Shown in pieces: positions 48,101 to 58,457 of a DNA stretch of 64,000 bases (its first letter is position 1; each line of letters opens with the position of its first letter). A program made the position numbers and the translations under genes. A model generated the notes under the pieces. That model ran no database searches. It worked only from the letters and a program-made list of their open reading frames with translations, and had not been told where the DNA came from. Origin of the DNA: Glebionis coronaria (taxonomy: Eukaryota; Streptophyta; Magnoliopsida; Asterales; Asteraceae); NCBI GenBank assembly GCA_025667525.1, contig CM046882.1, positions 505,060,792 to 505,124,791 on the forward strand, given 5' to 3'.

Positions 48101-49040
48101 TCTGGAAAATAGTTTTTAAGTTTTTAACTGTATTTTTGAGGTTTACAGCAATTAAAGTTTTTGGACTAACTTATTTTTGATTTTATATGATTTTAGGGTT
48201 TTTAACCAACTTTAGAAATTAATATAAAATTATTAAAAAGGTTTTGGAAACTTTCGATTGCATTTCTGTCTTAGTTACATTTTTCTAGATTTTTGGTAAT
48301 TTTTTAGAATTTTTTTATAAACTTTGAATTCTTTTGAATATTTTATTATTATTTTATTATTAAAAATTGAAAGTTAGTTTTTTCTACTTTTTTCATTTTT
48401 CCTAGTTCAAATATCTAAAGTTAGGAGTTTTGTAACTTTTAGAATCTTTTCATTGTCCTTAGATTTCTTTTTATAGTTATTTTAAGTTTTTATACTTTTA
48501 ATAGTTTTTAATTGTTTTAAAATAGTTTTTATTAATTTTAAAATTTTCAAAAATAGTTTTAAATTAAGTTAGGTTGTTTTAGAGGTTTACAAAGTGATAA
48601 AACTCATTTTGGGCTTTTTAGTAATTAAATTGATTTTTAGGGCTTTAATTAGCATTAAAAAATCATTATTTAATTAATTAAAAGGTTTGGGTGATTTTTG
48701 ATTTTTTGTAAACTCTTTATACATTATTTAGGATTTGTTTGCAATTTTTAGAAATTTTTTGGATAAAATTTTAAATTTAGTGCTTTTTACGGTTTTACGT
48801 GTACACCTTTTTCGACTTAGTGTAATCCGTCATCGTAACCGTCATTCTCTTCTTATCCCCTTTCTATTTTCGTTTCTCATAACAATAAAATCACAAAGAT
48901 AATCATCTCTAGATACAACGTACTAGCCTCCTCGAGAACGAACTCACTTTAGGGTCATTTACACACGATTTTCCTAAATCGTCGTGCTTACCCTATTTTG
49001 GTACTCTTTTCCTAAACGGTATACAAAAATTCAACCATCA
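45101..49040. repeat. 3.94-kb solo LTR L4 in E2
   Basis: The interval begins TGATGAGACTGC and ends AACCATCA, giving 5-bp inverted ends TGATG/CATCA, flanked by perfect TGAAG duplications (45096-45100, 49041-49045). E1, which lacks it, shows the uninterrupted site. No gag or pol frame and no internal long repeat is visible, so it is read as a solo LTR of a long-LTR Ty3 element; lineage undetermined. TATA-like GTATAAATATGAG near 46210. An alternative is a large LTR-less non-autonomous element. Confidence 0.75.
47770..47852 (-). other. tRNA-like sequence with pol III box B, inside L4
   Basis: Minus strand GGTTCGAGTCC (47779-47789) is a perfect box B, with a weaker box A-like TAGGGCAACTGG about 35 bp upstream. 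GTGATAACCAG and its inverse CTGGTTATCAC (11 bp perfect) bracket box A at about 47815-47852. No foldable tRNA with a normal anticodon arm was recognised. Confidence 0.35.
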
Positions 49041-49638
49041 TGAAGAAATTCCTATTATGAAGAAAAAGACCATAATTTCAAGAACGTCCCTCAAAGATTT
49101 GAAGTATGAAGTCGCTGCCAAATATCGGTCCGTGAAAGGTCTCAAATCGTGAAGCGAGTTATGCCAAGATATGAACTTTATAAGGTCCCGAGAAGCAGTT
49201 TTAAAAGATTTTGTCCTTTAGCTAACTATTGCATGAATCGTCCCACTTTATTTTTAGCCTAAATAACTATTAAAATAAGTCAACAACACATCCTCGTGAT
49301 CATTCAAGACAATAATAAAATATAAGAGATACATCTAGGAATAAGGGAGTCTAAGTGAATAATTGGGCCACATGAATTTGTGTTAGTTTGCTAACTTATA
49401 ATAACAATGATCTCGTTTTTAAGCTTGGTTTTGGGAACGTGAAACTTGAGGATGATAATCATTCATGCCATTCCAAAACCCTAAGGTAAGTTTTTGATCT
49501 TTTTACTTGTTTTCTTCCTTTAAATGTTTTGTCTCCTTAATAAAGGCCAATGTGGATTGATTGTGATGAAAAATGTAACACTTGCTTTGTAATTAATACA
49601 TTGCATGATGGCATTGAAATGGTCAAGTGTAGGGGATT
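49041..49638 (+). other. E2 3' non-coding region (continued) and PPT
   Basis: Collinear with E1 minus-strand sequence 3146-3735. The PPT AAGTGTAGGGGATT at 49626-49638 abuts the 3' LTR. Confidence 0.8.
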
Positions 49639-51255
49639 TGATAGGTGTTAAAACACCCATCCTTTTACCACTTAATTACAATAATAACCAAGCCAAAACG
49701 TGTATTTTATGTCGTAAATGTCGGAATTATACGTGGTTTGTGTTTTTGTTGTGATTTAGGATCAAATTGTGAAAAGGGGAGAAAACACGGGCTTTCACGG
49801 GCTTTTATCGAAGAAAAAGACAAAAGACGAAGTCAAGAGATCAAGTGTGCAAAAAGAACGGAAGTCCAAGGCCTATTCTGAAGATCTATCGAAGAACAAG
49901 TCTAAAGACGGAAGTTTAATAAAGCCGAATAACTCAAGTCTAATAAATGAAGAAATTATAAGACGAGTTCAAATAATCCCGAGACAAAGTCAAAAAAAAA
50001 AGTCAAATAATTAAGAAGTCGAGAAAGACGAAGAATTAAAAGGCGAGAAAGAGAAAGAGAAAGAAAGAAGGAAGCAACACATGCACTCCTCCTCTCCTCC
50101 TATATAAACCCTCCTAATATGTCATTAGTAGGTGTTAGTCATTTAGGAGTAGTTAGATTAGTTTAGGAGTAGGTAATTTTCTCTCTCTAGTGTTTTCACT
50201 TTCTCTCTCTAGTTTTTCTTTCAAGTTTTAATCTTTAATCTTTAATCTTGTACTTTTGAATCTTTAATCTTAATCTTATTTCAAGCTTTTTACAATCTTT
50301 CTCATTCTACATTTCTTGATCTTTTGCTTATCTTTAATCCGAAAGTTTTATACTTTTTGCTTAATTTTGATGTTTGATTAAAAAGTTCATCTTTTTGTTT
50401 CCATCTAGGCTTGTATACGATTTAAGCTATAAGTTTGACAATCTTATTGGCTTATTTTGTATGTAGTTTATTCGTTTTAAAGTTTTCTTAAAAATTTATC
50501 TTTTTAAAGTTTATTTTATAAAGTTATTTATTTTGTGTCTTGAAAGTCTTCAAATTTGTGTCTTATTTTATCCGTATTATTATTGATTTGGTACAGTTTT
50601 GATTTGTGCTTATTCAAGTTAGCTTATTGGTTTTGCTTATTTCGAATTTCAGTCCATAGGAATGAGGTATTAGGATTCCGGCAGCTTGTTACGATCGCAA
50701 AAACCACAAGGGTTTCTACATTGCGATCGGTATTGTGATACTCCCCCTTATTCGGATCTGGGATTCGGATCTGGGATTCGGATCTGGGTTTCGGATCTGG
50801 GATTCGGATCTGGGATTCGGATCTGGGATACCGATCTGGGATTCGGATCTGGGATTCGGATCTGGGATTCGGATCTGGGATTCCGATCTGAGATTCTGAT
50901 GGAGTCTTAGTTTTTATGTCTTGTCTTTATTTTCAAATCAAAATTTTATATTTCCCGCCATTTTCTTAAACTTTATTTTAAATTATTTTTATTTTAGTTT
51001 TATTATAAGATTGCATTTTATTTAAGTGTTTTTCTAGTAATTTTCTAGTTTTAATTTTCACCTTGTTTTACTTTTATTATTTGTACATGTCTTTAATTTG
51101 TTTTTAAATACTTTCTGCATTTACTTTTTAATTAGTTATAGATAATCAACTTTCTTTTTGTTAACAAAAAACGATTGAGTCACACTTTGAACCAGAAATC
51201 AATTCGCTAAGACACCGAGAAACGAACTTTTTAATCTAACAAAATCTTAATTTCA
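49639..51255 (+). repeat. E2 3' LTR
   Basis: Starts TGATAGGTGTTAAAAC after the PPT and ends CTTAATTTCA before the ACATG duplication. Matches the 5' LTR except for fewer minisatellite units and a different last 35 or so bases (see findings). Confidence 0.9.
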
Positions 51256-52737
51256 ACATGCATATACTGCAAACATGATATCAGGTCTTGAAGCTATAAG
51301 ATACATCAATGAACCAATCATTGATCTGTAATGCTTGACATCTACCTCTTTACCATCTCCAACCTTTCCCCATGGGTGTTCCCTGTCCATAGGAGTGCTA
51401 GCCCGTTTTTCATGTGGTGAAAAACCAAATTTCTTCAAAATCTTAGCCACATACTTATCTTGAGAGATGAAGATACCATCTTCTTTCTGCTGAATTTGTA
51501 GACCAAGAAAGAAGGTCATCTCTCCCATATCACTCATCTGAAATTTATCTGTTATAAGTTTGGAGAAATCATCACTCATTATTTGGTTAGATGAACAAAA
51601 AATGATGACATTTACATAGACCTGGACAAGAAGAAAGTCATTCCCTTCTTGTTTTGTAAACAAAGTCTGGTCTATGGTACCCCTCTTAAAGCCATTGTCC
51701 ACCAAGTAAGTCGAAAGCGTTCCATACCAAGCTCTAGGGGCCTGATGAAGGCCATACATTTCCTTCTTCACTCTATAAACTTTATCTGGATGCTCAGAAT
51801 CTTCAAACCCAGGAGGCTGCATGACATAAACTTCTTCTTTGATTGTGCCATACAAAAATGAACTATTCACGTCCATTTGATAAATTTTGAAACCCATGCA
51901 GGAAGCATAGGCTAGGAAAATCCTAATTGCCTCAATTCTAGCAACAGGTGCAAAAACCTCTTCATAGTCAATACCCTCTTCCTGAGTATATCCTTGAGCA
52001 ACCAATCTTGTCTTGTTTCTAATAACAATGCCTCTCTCATCCTTCTTGTTTCTTAGAACCCATCTTGTCCGAATAGGCCTGACATACCTTGGACAGTCTA
52101 GAAGCTCCCAAACATCTTGAATAGCAAACTGATGAAGCTCATCCTTCATTGCTTCGACCCAACTTTCTTCTTTAAGAGCATCAAAAATCTTCTTTGGTTC
52201 TAGTTGAGAGAGGAAACAGGCAAACAAACATTCTTGAATAAAAGGAGTATCTTCCTTCTTGTGTATATTAGCAATGAAACCACCTTGAGTCTTCTTAGTC
52301 CTCCTAGTTTGCACAGGAGTCTGGATATCACCAATTATTTGGGTGGGAGGATGATCTTTGGCCACCTTTGTAAGATTCCTCCCCTAAATAACGAATTATC
52401 ATGAACAGTGGATTCCATATTACCAATATCATCTTCATTGCTACTTCCATGCCCACTTGAACTAGGATATATGTTGTCAGCGGCTGGAACTGGGCCACTG
52501 ACATCTTCATTGGGTATGGGATCTTCAATATGTTCAAAAATATTTCTGTTGGAGGAAGAGAATAAATTGTCAAACAGATTGTCAGCGGCTGAATCCCATG
52601 TGTCAGCGTCTGATTTGGCTTTGTTAGCGGATGAAGATGCATGCATTGATTCATCAAGTGGTGTCTCTTGTTGCTTTTCTTCATCCTCTTTGGCAGCAAC
52701 AGATGCTTACATAAACTCTTCACTCCATATAGGTACG
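51256..52737 (-). pseudogene. S1 pre-RT linker and reverse transcriptase, catalytic box mutated
   Basis: Read from right: an acidic/serine linker (52646-52335, with heptads SANKAKS, DADTWDS and a following AADN) and the RT. RT motifs are [34 protein letters not shown] (with T for A), [20 protein letters not shown] and [14 protein letters not shown]. The catalytic YVDD motif reads YVNV, so polymerase activity is lost. It ends [11 protein letters not shown] at 51261, continuing across E2 at 40223. In-frame TAA near 52707 and frame changes in the linker. Confidence 0.9.
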
Positions 52738-52742
52738 GTGAC

Positions 52743-54619
52743 TAATAAGTGTGAAAACACTTATCCTTTTACTACTTAAAACAAATAAAAACGAGACCAA
52801 AACGTTTGTTTAATGTCGTAAAAGTCGGAATTACGCGTGGTTTGTGTTTTTGTTGTGTTTTAGGACCAAAAGATGAAAAAGGAGAAAAACACAAGATTTC
52901 ACGGGCTTTTATCGAAGATAAAGACAAAAGACAAGTCAAAAGATCAAAAGTGCAAAAGAACGGAAGTCAAATGCCTATTCTGAAGAATGATTGAAGAAGA
53001 AAACCAAAGACGGAAGTTTAACAAGTCGAAGAACCAAATATAATAAAAGAAGAAATTAGAAGACGGGTTCAGTTTTATTTATCGACGAATCCCAAGACAA
53101 AGTCGAGAATGACGAATTTATTGTCAAGACGAGAAGACTAAAGAAAAGAAAGTAGGAGCAACATCACCAACCACTCCCCACCTATAATAAACTCATTCCC
53201 TTCATTTGGAAGAGTTAGTTTTTAGTTTTCATTAGTAGTTTTCATTATGTAATTAGGAGTAGAATAATTCTCTAATTATCTTTAAGCTTTTCATTTACAA
53301 CTCTTAATATTTCTTTAATCCTTCATTGTTAAACCTTCAATCTTAATCTTTTCATTAAGCTTTTCATTAATCTCATCCTTCCTTTCTTGTTTAAATTACT
53401 TTTGACGTGGTTGATTTTTATAGCTTATTGATCTTATTGTTTATTTGATGTTTTGGCTTATTATTTGAGTGGATTTGTTAGCTTATTATTAGTAGAATAG
53501 ATCTTATTGCTTTGCTTAATTTGGTGCTTATTAGAGTTTTAATTCGTGTTTTGTTTTGCTTATTTCTTAGATTAGTATAGCTTAACTTTGGCTTATTTAC
53601 TTTAATTAGTTTTTGCCTATTTTTCCATATTATATTACAAACCCTTATTCCGAATTATATTACAAAACCTGTATTCCGAATTAATATTTCACAAAATATA
53701 AAGACATTAACCATTCAAAATTTTTCGACAATAGCATTTCAAAATATTCCGATATTTCGGATTTTAAACATTTTTTAGATGTTCCGACATTATTTTTTTT
53801 ATATTCCAACATTATTATTTGTTAGATATTCCGACATAATTGCTTTTTAGATATTCTGACATTATACTTTGTTAGATATTCCGACATTTGAGTTTCTTTT
53901 GTTATTCCGACATTATGTTTTTTACAAATTCCGAAATTAAGTTTTCTTAAACAACATTCCGACTTTTGTGGTCTTTTTACGAAATTCCGACTTTTAGCTT
54001 TGTAACAAATTCCGACATTAACATAGAATTTATTCCAACATTGTTTTTTACATTCCGACTTTAATATTTTCCGCCATTTTAACCTACAAAATTAATTCCG
54101 ATATTTCATTTGTTTTTTTTACATCAGGTTTTTACATTCCGACTTTAGTTCTGTTTTCAAGTTCTGACATTTAGTTTTTTTCCCTTAAATTCCTACATTA
54201 GGTTTATATATATTCCGACTTTAGTTTATCATAATTTGGAATTTAGTTTTTTTTTTTACATATTCCGATTTTTAAATTTTAAATAATCCGACTTTTACAT
54301 TTTTGTTTTATTCCCACTTTTACATTTAATCTTAAATTCCGAATTTTACTTTTTAAATTTATTCCGACTTTTACATTTTTAGTTTTTTTCGACATTTATT
54401 TTTGTTTTATTTATTCCGACATTTATTTTTCTTTTAATTCCAAATTCTATTTTTACCATTTTTTACGTTTATTTTCTTTATAAGTAGCTATAGATAACCA
54501 AACTTATTTTTATTCACCGAAATCGACTAAGTCCAGCTTTGACCGGAGATCATTTCGATAAGACACACAAAGAACTTTTACACAAGAACATTAATTTCAT
54601 AAAAAAAATTCAGTTATTA
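52743..54619 (+). repeat. Solo LTR E3 of a third Athila-like family, in S1
   Basis: 1877 bp with 6-bp inverted termini TAATAA/TTATTA and perfect 5-bp target duplications GTGAC (52738-52742, 54620-54624). The left part is homologous to the E1 and E2 LTRs (GTGTGAAAACAC, GGTTTGTGTTTTTGTTGTG, CGGGCTTTTATCGAAGA). The 53640-54430 stretch has dozens of ATTCCGACWTT motifs. Only one LTR and no internal domain, so recombination between LTRs removed the rest. Confidence 0.88.
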
Positions 54620-54624
54620 GTGAC

Positions 54625-56153
54625 ATAATCAAACATAGGAGTGGGTTCAACTGCATGTGATCCGTCTTCTTTATCAACATGTATACCTGCATTATCAACA
54701 ATAGGTGCTTCCAAGACAACTGGATTAGTCATAGACATATAATTCATGGACCTTAATAATGGCTCTAAATCAAATAGCCAATTAGGTCCAGACTCAAGAT
54801 CACTTGGTTTACTCTCCAAGAAGTCAACATGAATGTTTTCTGTTAGAATCTTAGACTTCTTGTTATAAACCATATACCCCTTGCTATTTGTAGAATATCC
54901 CATAAAAAGTCCCTCGTCACCTTTAGAGTGAAACTTGCCTAGGTTATCACTAGTATTCAAAATCACTACATGACATCCAAAAGGCCTAAAGAAGTCTACA
55001 TTAGGCTTCTTATTCCAAAGTAATTCATAGGGAGTCTTATTATGAAACTTATTGACTAAGACCCTATTTTGAACATAGCATGCAGTGTTCACAGCCTCAG
55101 CCCAAAAAGCAATTGGTAGATTTGCATATGCCAACATGGTTCTAGTTGCTTCAATGAGGGTTCTATTTCTTCTTTCAGCTACACCATTCTGCTGGGGAGT
55201 TCTAGCTATGCTAAACTCCCTAGGAATTCCCTTATTGACACAAAAGGTATCTAGAAGGTTGTTCCTAAATTCACCACCATTATTACTTCTAAGAATTTTA
55301 ACCTCATTACATGTTTTCTTTTCAATCTTAGTAATGAAATTGAGTAAAGTCTTAGCAGTATCACTCTTTATGCCAAAAAGAAAGTCCAAGTAAACTTAGA
55401 ATAATCATCAGTGACAACAAAACAATAGGATTTACCATTAAGACTTTCTATATTGGTTGGGCCAAACAAATCTATGTGTAATAAGTGAAGTGGTTTAGAA
55501 CTAGTATGAACAATCTTAGACTTAAATGAGGCCTTATGCTCCTTGCCTTTAAGACATGCATCACAATTATGATCATTGTGGAATGCTTTTGAAGGCAATC
55601 CTCTTACAAGATCATGTCTCACAAGTCTATTCATGTTTTTGAAGTTAATATGCCCTAACCTTCTGTGCCATAACTTACTCTCATCCACTGACGCCTTAGC
55701 ATAAAGACATGACAGGTTGTTACTCATATTAATTCCATTTAGATTCACATTATAAACATCTTTATGTCTAGATGTTCTAAACTCTATGAATTTGTCAGTT
55801 GGAATCTCAAAATCTTTACGTAACACTAAGCATTTAGTGTCAGTAAAAAGAACCTTATTCTTGTTGTCACATACTTGTGACACACTAAACAAATTATAAT
55901 CAAGTTCTTTTACCAGGAAGACTTCCTCAAACCTCAAGTTATTGGTGATGAGTGTGGCTTTGCCAAAAATGTTTCCATAACTGCCACCAAAATACACCTT
56001 ATCACCATCTTTAATAGGAATGAAATCAGTAAGGTAATCTTCCTTGCCGGTCATGTGCCTTGAGCATCCACTGTCCCAATATCCAAAATCATTGACCTGC
56101 TTGTAAATACCCTGCACATGAAGAAAACAAATTAGTTTTCTTTGGGAACCCAA
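54625..56153 (-). pseudogene. S1 protease end, pre-integrase and integrase, one frameshift
   Basis: First frame (56153-55370): FGYWDSGCSRHMTGKEDYL, protease active site D-S-G; LWHRRLGHINFKNMNRL, then the zinc region (CDACLKGKEHKASF), LLHIDLFGP with the first catalytic Asp. At about 55375-55389 the frame shifts; the second frame holds RSNNGGEFRNN, where the second catalytic Asp position reads Asn, and NGVAERRNRT with the Glu. Further downstream YELLWNKKPNVDFFRPFG is the integrase C-terminal region. With the D-to-N change the integrase would be inactive. Confidence 0.9.
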
Positions 56154-58451
56154 GCCTTTATAGACTTGGATTCATCTGGTTGTTCAACAAGAATTGATTT
56201 ATTCCTTGTAACAATCCCATGTTCATCCCTTTGTGCCCTAAACACCCAATTTACCCCAATGGGTTTAGTAATGACCTTTTCAAGAAACTTAAATCTGTTG
56301 CATGTCATATAAATTCCATTTGAATTAGGGTTTTGATCTTGTTTAGGTCTCCATGTTAAACTGGATGAAGCTTTAGACCCTTGTCCCATAATTTTAAATA
56401 CCTATTACCAAACCAAGATTTGTCATACCAAACCTGGATTTGTCAGCGGCTGATTTGGTCTTGTCAGTGGACAAATTGTTCCTGTCAGCGGGTAAATTAA
56501 GGTTTGCTATAGGAACCCATTATCTTTTAGACCAAGTATTAGTCTTTTGAAAGGGTCTTTATCCATGGGTATTAGTCCCTCTAGAAAAGAAAGGAGCTGG
56601 TCTAGTGGCCTGAGGACTTGGTTGGACAAAAGGTCTAGGTTTGACCATGGTTGACCTGTTGTCAGCAGGTAAATAGTATCCGTTGACATAGTTATAGGCC
56701 AAATGTGAGAAGCTCCCACATGTGTAACAAGCCTTTTTAGACAACAAACTTAGGCTTGGACTGATAAAACCCTGTCTCATTAACACTTACTTGACTTTGG
56801 GGTGACCTAGGTTTTCTATACATTTCAGCATATTTTACACTAGGTTTACTTTTTGGTGTTGAGCCAAGAGTCATAGTTTTACCATTGATGGGGTTGGTCA
56901 CAACAATGAGTTTAGATTCAACTGGGTCATCATTAAGCAATCCACCCTTAATAAATAGAAAAGGGTTAGCTGCTTTCCATTGTTCTAGGTCAGTCACCTT
57001 TTTCCTATATTCCTCAACTAGACTAAGCACACGTGGTGGAGGAATAAATTCTTCCTCTTGTAGTTCAGGTATGTCAGTCTAAGAGAGATCCTATTTAAGG
57101 ACACCATAAAAGTTTCCAGCAGGTGGTGGGATAGCAGCATACTATTTCATCCCAATCCCAGACATGTCCCCATGCTCTCTTTGCTTAGTCACACATTTTT
57201 CTAGGGTTTGGCTAGCTTTTTCAAACTTTTCAATTTTTAACCCTACATTTTCTTTAGACCTGATGGCTTCATCTAACTTAAGTTGTAAATCTGCTCTAGA
57301 TTTCATTAAAGAATCCTAGCTTCATTACTCACCTTTAGATCTCTGGTTAAGACATTAATTTGATCTTTAAGGTCAAATTCCATTTTCTTATACTCCTCAA
57401 CCATCCCATCAGATTGAGCAAGACCCCTTATATAGTTTGCTAACCTGATTTCTACATCAAAAACATCTGATTTATATTTTAAAACTTCTTTGTTAAGTTT
57501 TTCAGTATTTAACCTACAACCCTTGCTACAAAAGGCATCATCATATACCTCATTATCTTATGAAGAGGAAGAGTTGGCCATGAGATCATATTTCACTTGC
57601 TCTTCTTCCTTGTTAGCTATCAAGGCTTGATTCTGTTCCACTTCATCTGCCATAAAGCTCCAGTCTCATCCATGTCCATCAATTCCATGCATGGCAACCA
57701 TAGCCTTTGATCCAACATCTTCAACCTTGATGATATGTCTTGAGTTCTTTCTAGCATCAATCCTACGTAGAGATATGCATTCCCTCATGAAGTGTCCCAT
57801 CCTATGACAATTATAGCATTCAATGTATGCACACACAGTATCCAAGTCAATTCCAACTGGTTTGAGACTTGGGGAACCAACATTTTAGGTGTCAGCGGCT
57901 GAAGATAAGCCGCTGACATATTTTGATCCAATGATTGGATGTACATTCAAGCCGCTGACATGTGAAACATTTTCAGCGGTTTGTGAGTCATTGTAAGATA
58001 TGAGTGCCATACATCCAAATGTTGAATTGCTCCCTTGTTTAAGCATGGCTTCTGGTTCCATGGTCCTTAGTTGATTATAAATATCATCAAAGGAGTCATT
58101 CCTGTAAGCCTTGGTGGCAATGATAGATTTTGCATGAATATCCCACGCATCACCAAGACCTCCAAGAAAGGTAGCTGTGATATCTTGCTCCTCAATATTT
58201 GTTCCCATGAAAGCCAGTTTGCTAGTGATGTCTTGAAGACGGCTTCTCACTTCACTTAGCTTCTTATTAGGACGAGCTTTGAAAACAGTATACTCAATCA
58301 TTAACTGCTTCTTCCTTTGTTTAAGGGTTTCCTCATTACCACCATAGATGGTTTCAAGAGCTTCCCAAAGCTCCTTAGCAGATTCATACTTCCTGAATTT
58401 ATGTTGCTCCTTAGGACCAAGAGAAAGTTTTAGTGTACTCAAAGCTTTCAT
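56132..58451 (-). pseudogene. S1 gag with hinge; start lost to T2
   Basis: MKALSTLKLSLGPKEQHKF begins at 58451, inside the Gag domain; the N-terminal part is cut by T2. Gag motifs AKELWEALETIYGGNEETLK and MEPEAMLKQGS follow, then (SAADT) and, after stops near 57880, a CCHC knuckle CYNCHRMGHFMREC (about 57815-57774). A Lys/Glu-rich coiled stretch about 57540-57180 and a Pro-rich, YAEMYRKPRSPQ hinge follow. Several stops (for example 57145, 57310, 57555) break it. The 21-bp repeats sit at 56441-56495 and 57890-57983. Confidence 0.8.
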
Positions 58452-58457
58452 ATCATT

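Larger units (their letters stand above)
40229..51255 (+). mobile_element. Athila-like non-autonomous element E2, inserted in S1
   Basis: LTRs 40229-41922 and 49639-51255, perfect 5-bp target duplications ACATG (40224-40228 and 51256-51260), PBS TGGCGCCGCTGCCGG, a single intact ORF (42143-43681), a conserved non-coding region and a PPT. It is collinear with E1 outside the ORF, but gag and protease are replaced by a cysteine-rich, acidic protein. It contains no RT, RNase H or integrase, so movement would require proteins from another element. The 3.94-kb L4 LTR sits inside the 3' non-coding region. Confidence 0.92.
35003..58457 (-). mobile_element. Sirevirus-like Ty1/Copia element S1 (nested host of E2, E3 and T2)
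   Basis: On the minus strand it reads gag (from 58451), coiled and hinge region, PR, IN, RT, RNase H, a non-coding spacer, an env-like ORF, PPT and 3' LTR (35003-35483). The extra ORF after RNase H and the long Gag-hinge are hallmarks of the SIRE/Maximus lineage. It was inserted into G1. Its 5' end is missing because T2 lies in its gag; the rest should resume beyond the window. Removing E2, E3 and T2 leaves about 10.6 kb of S1. It carries the 21-bp repeat clusters described below. Confidence 0.88.
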
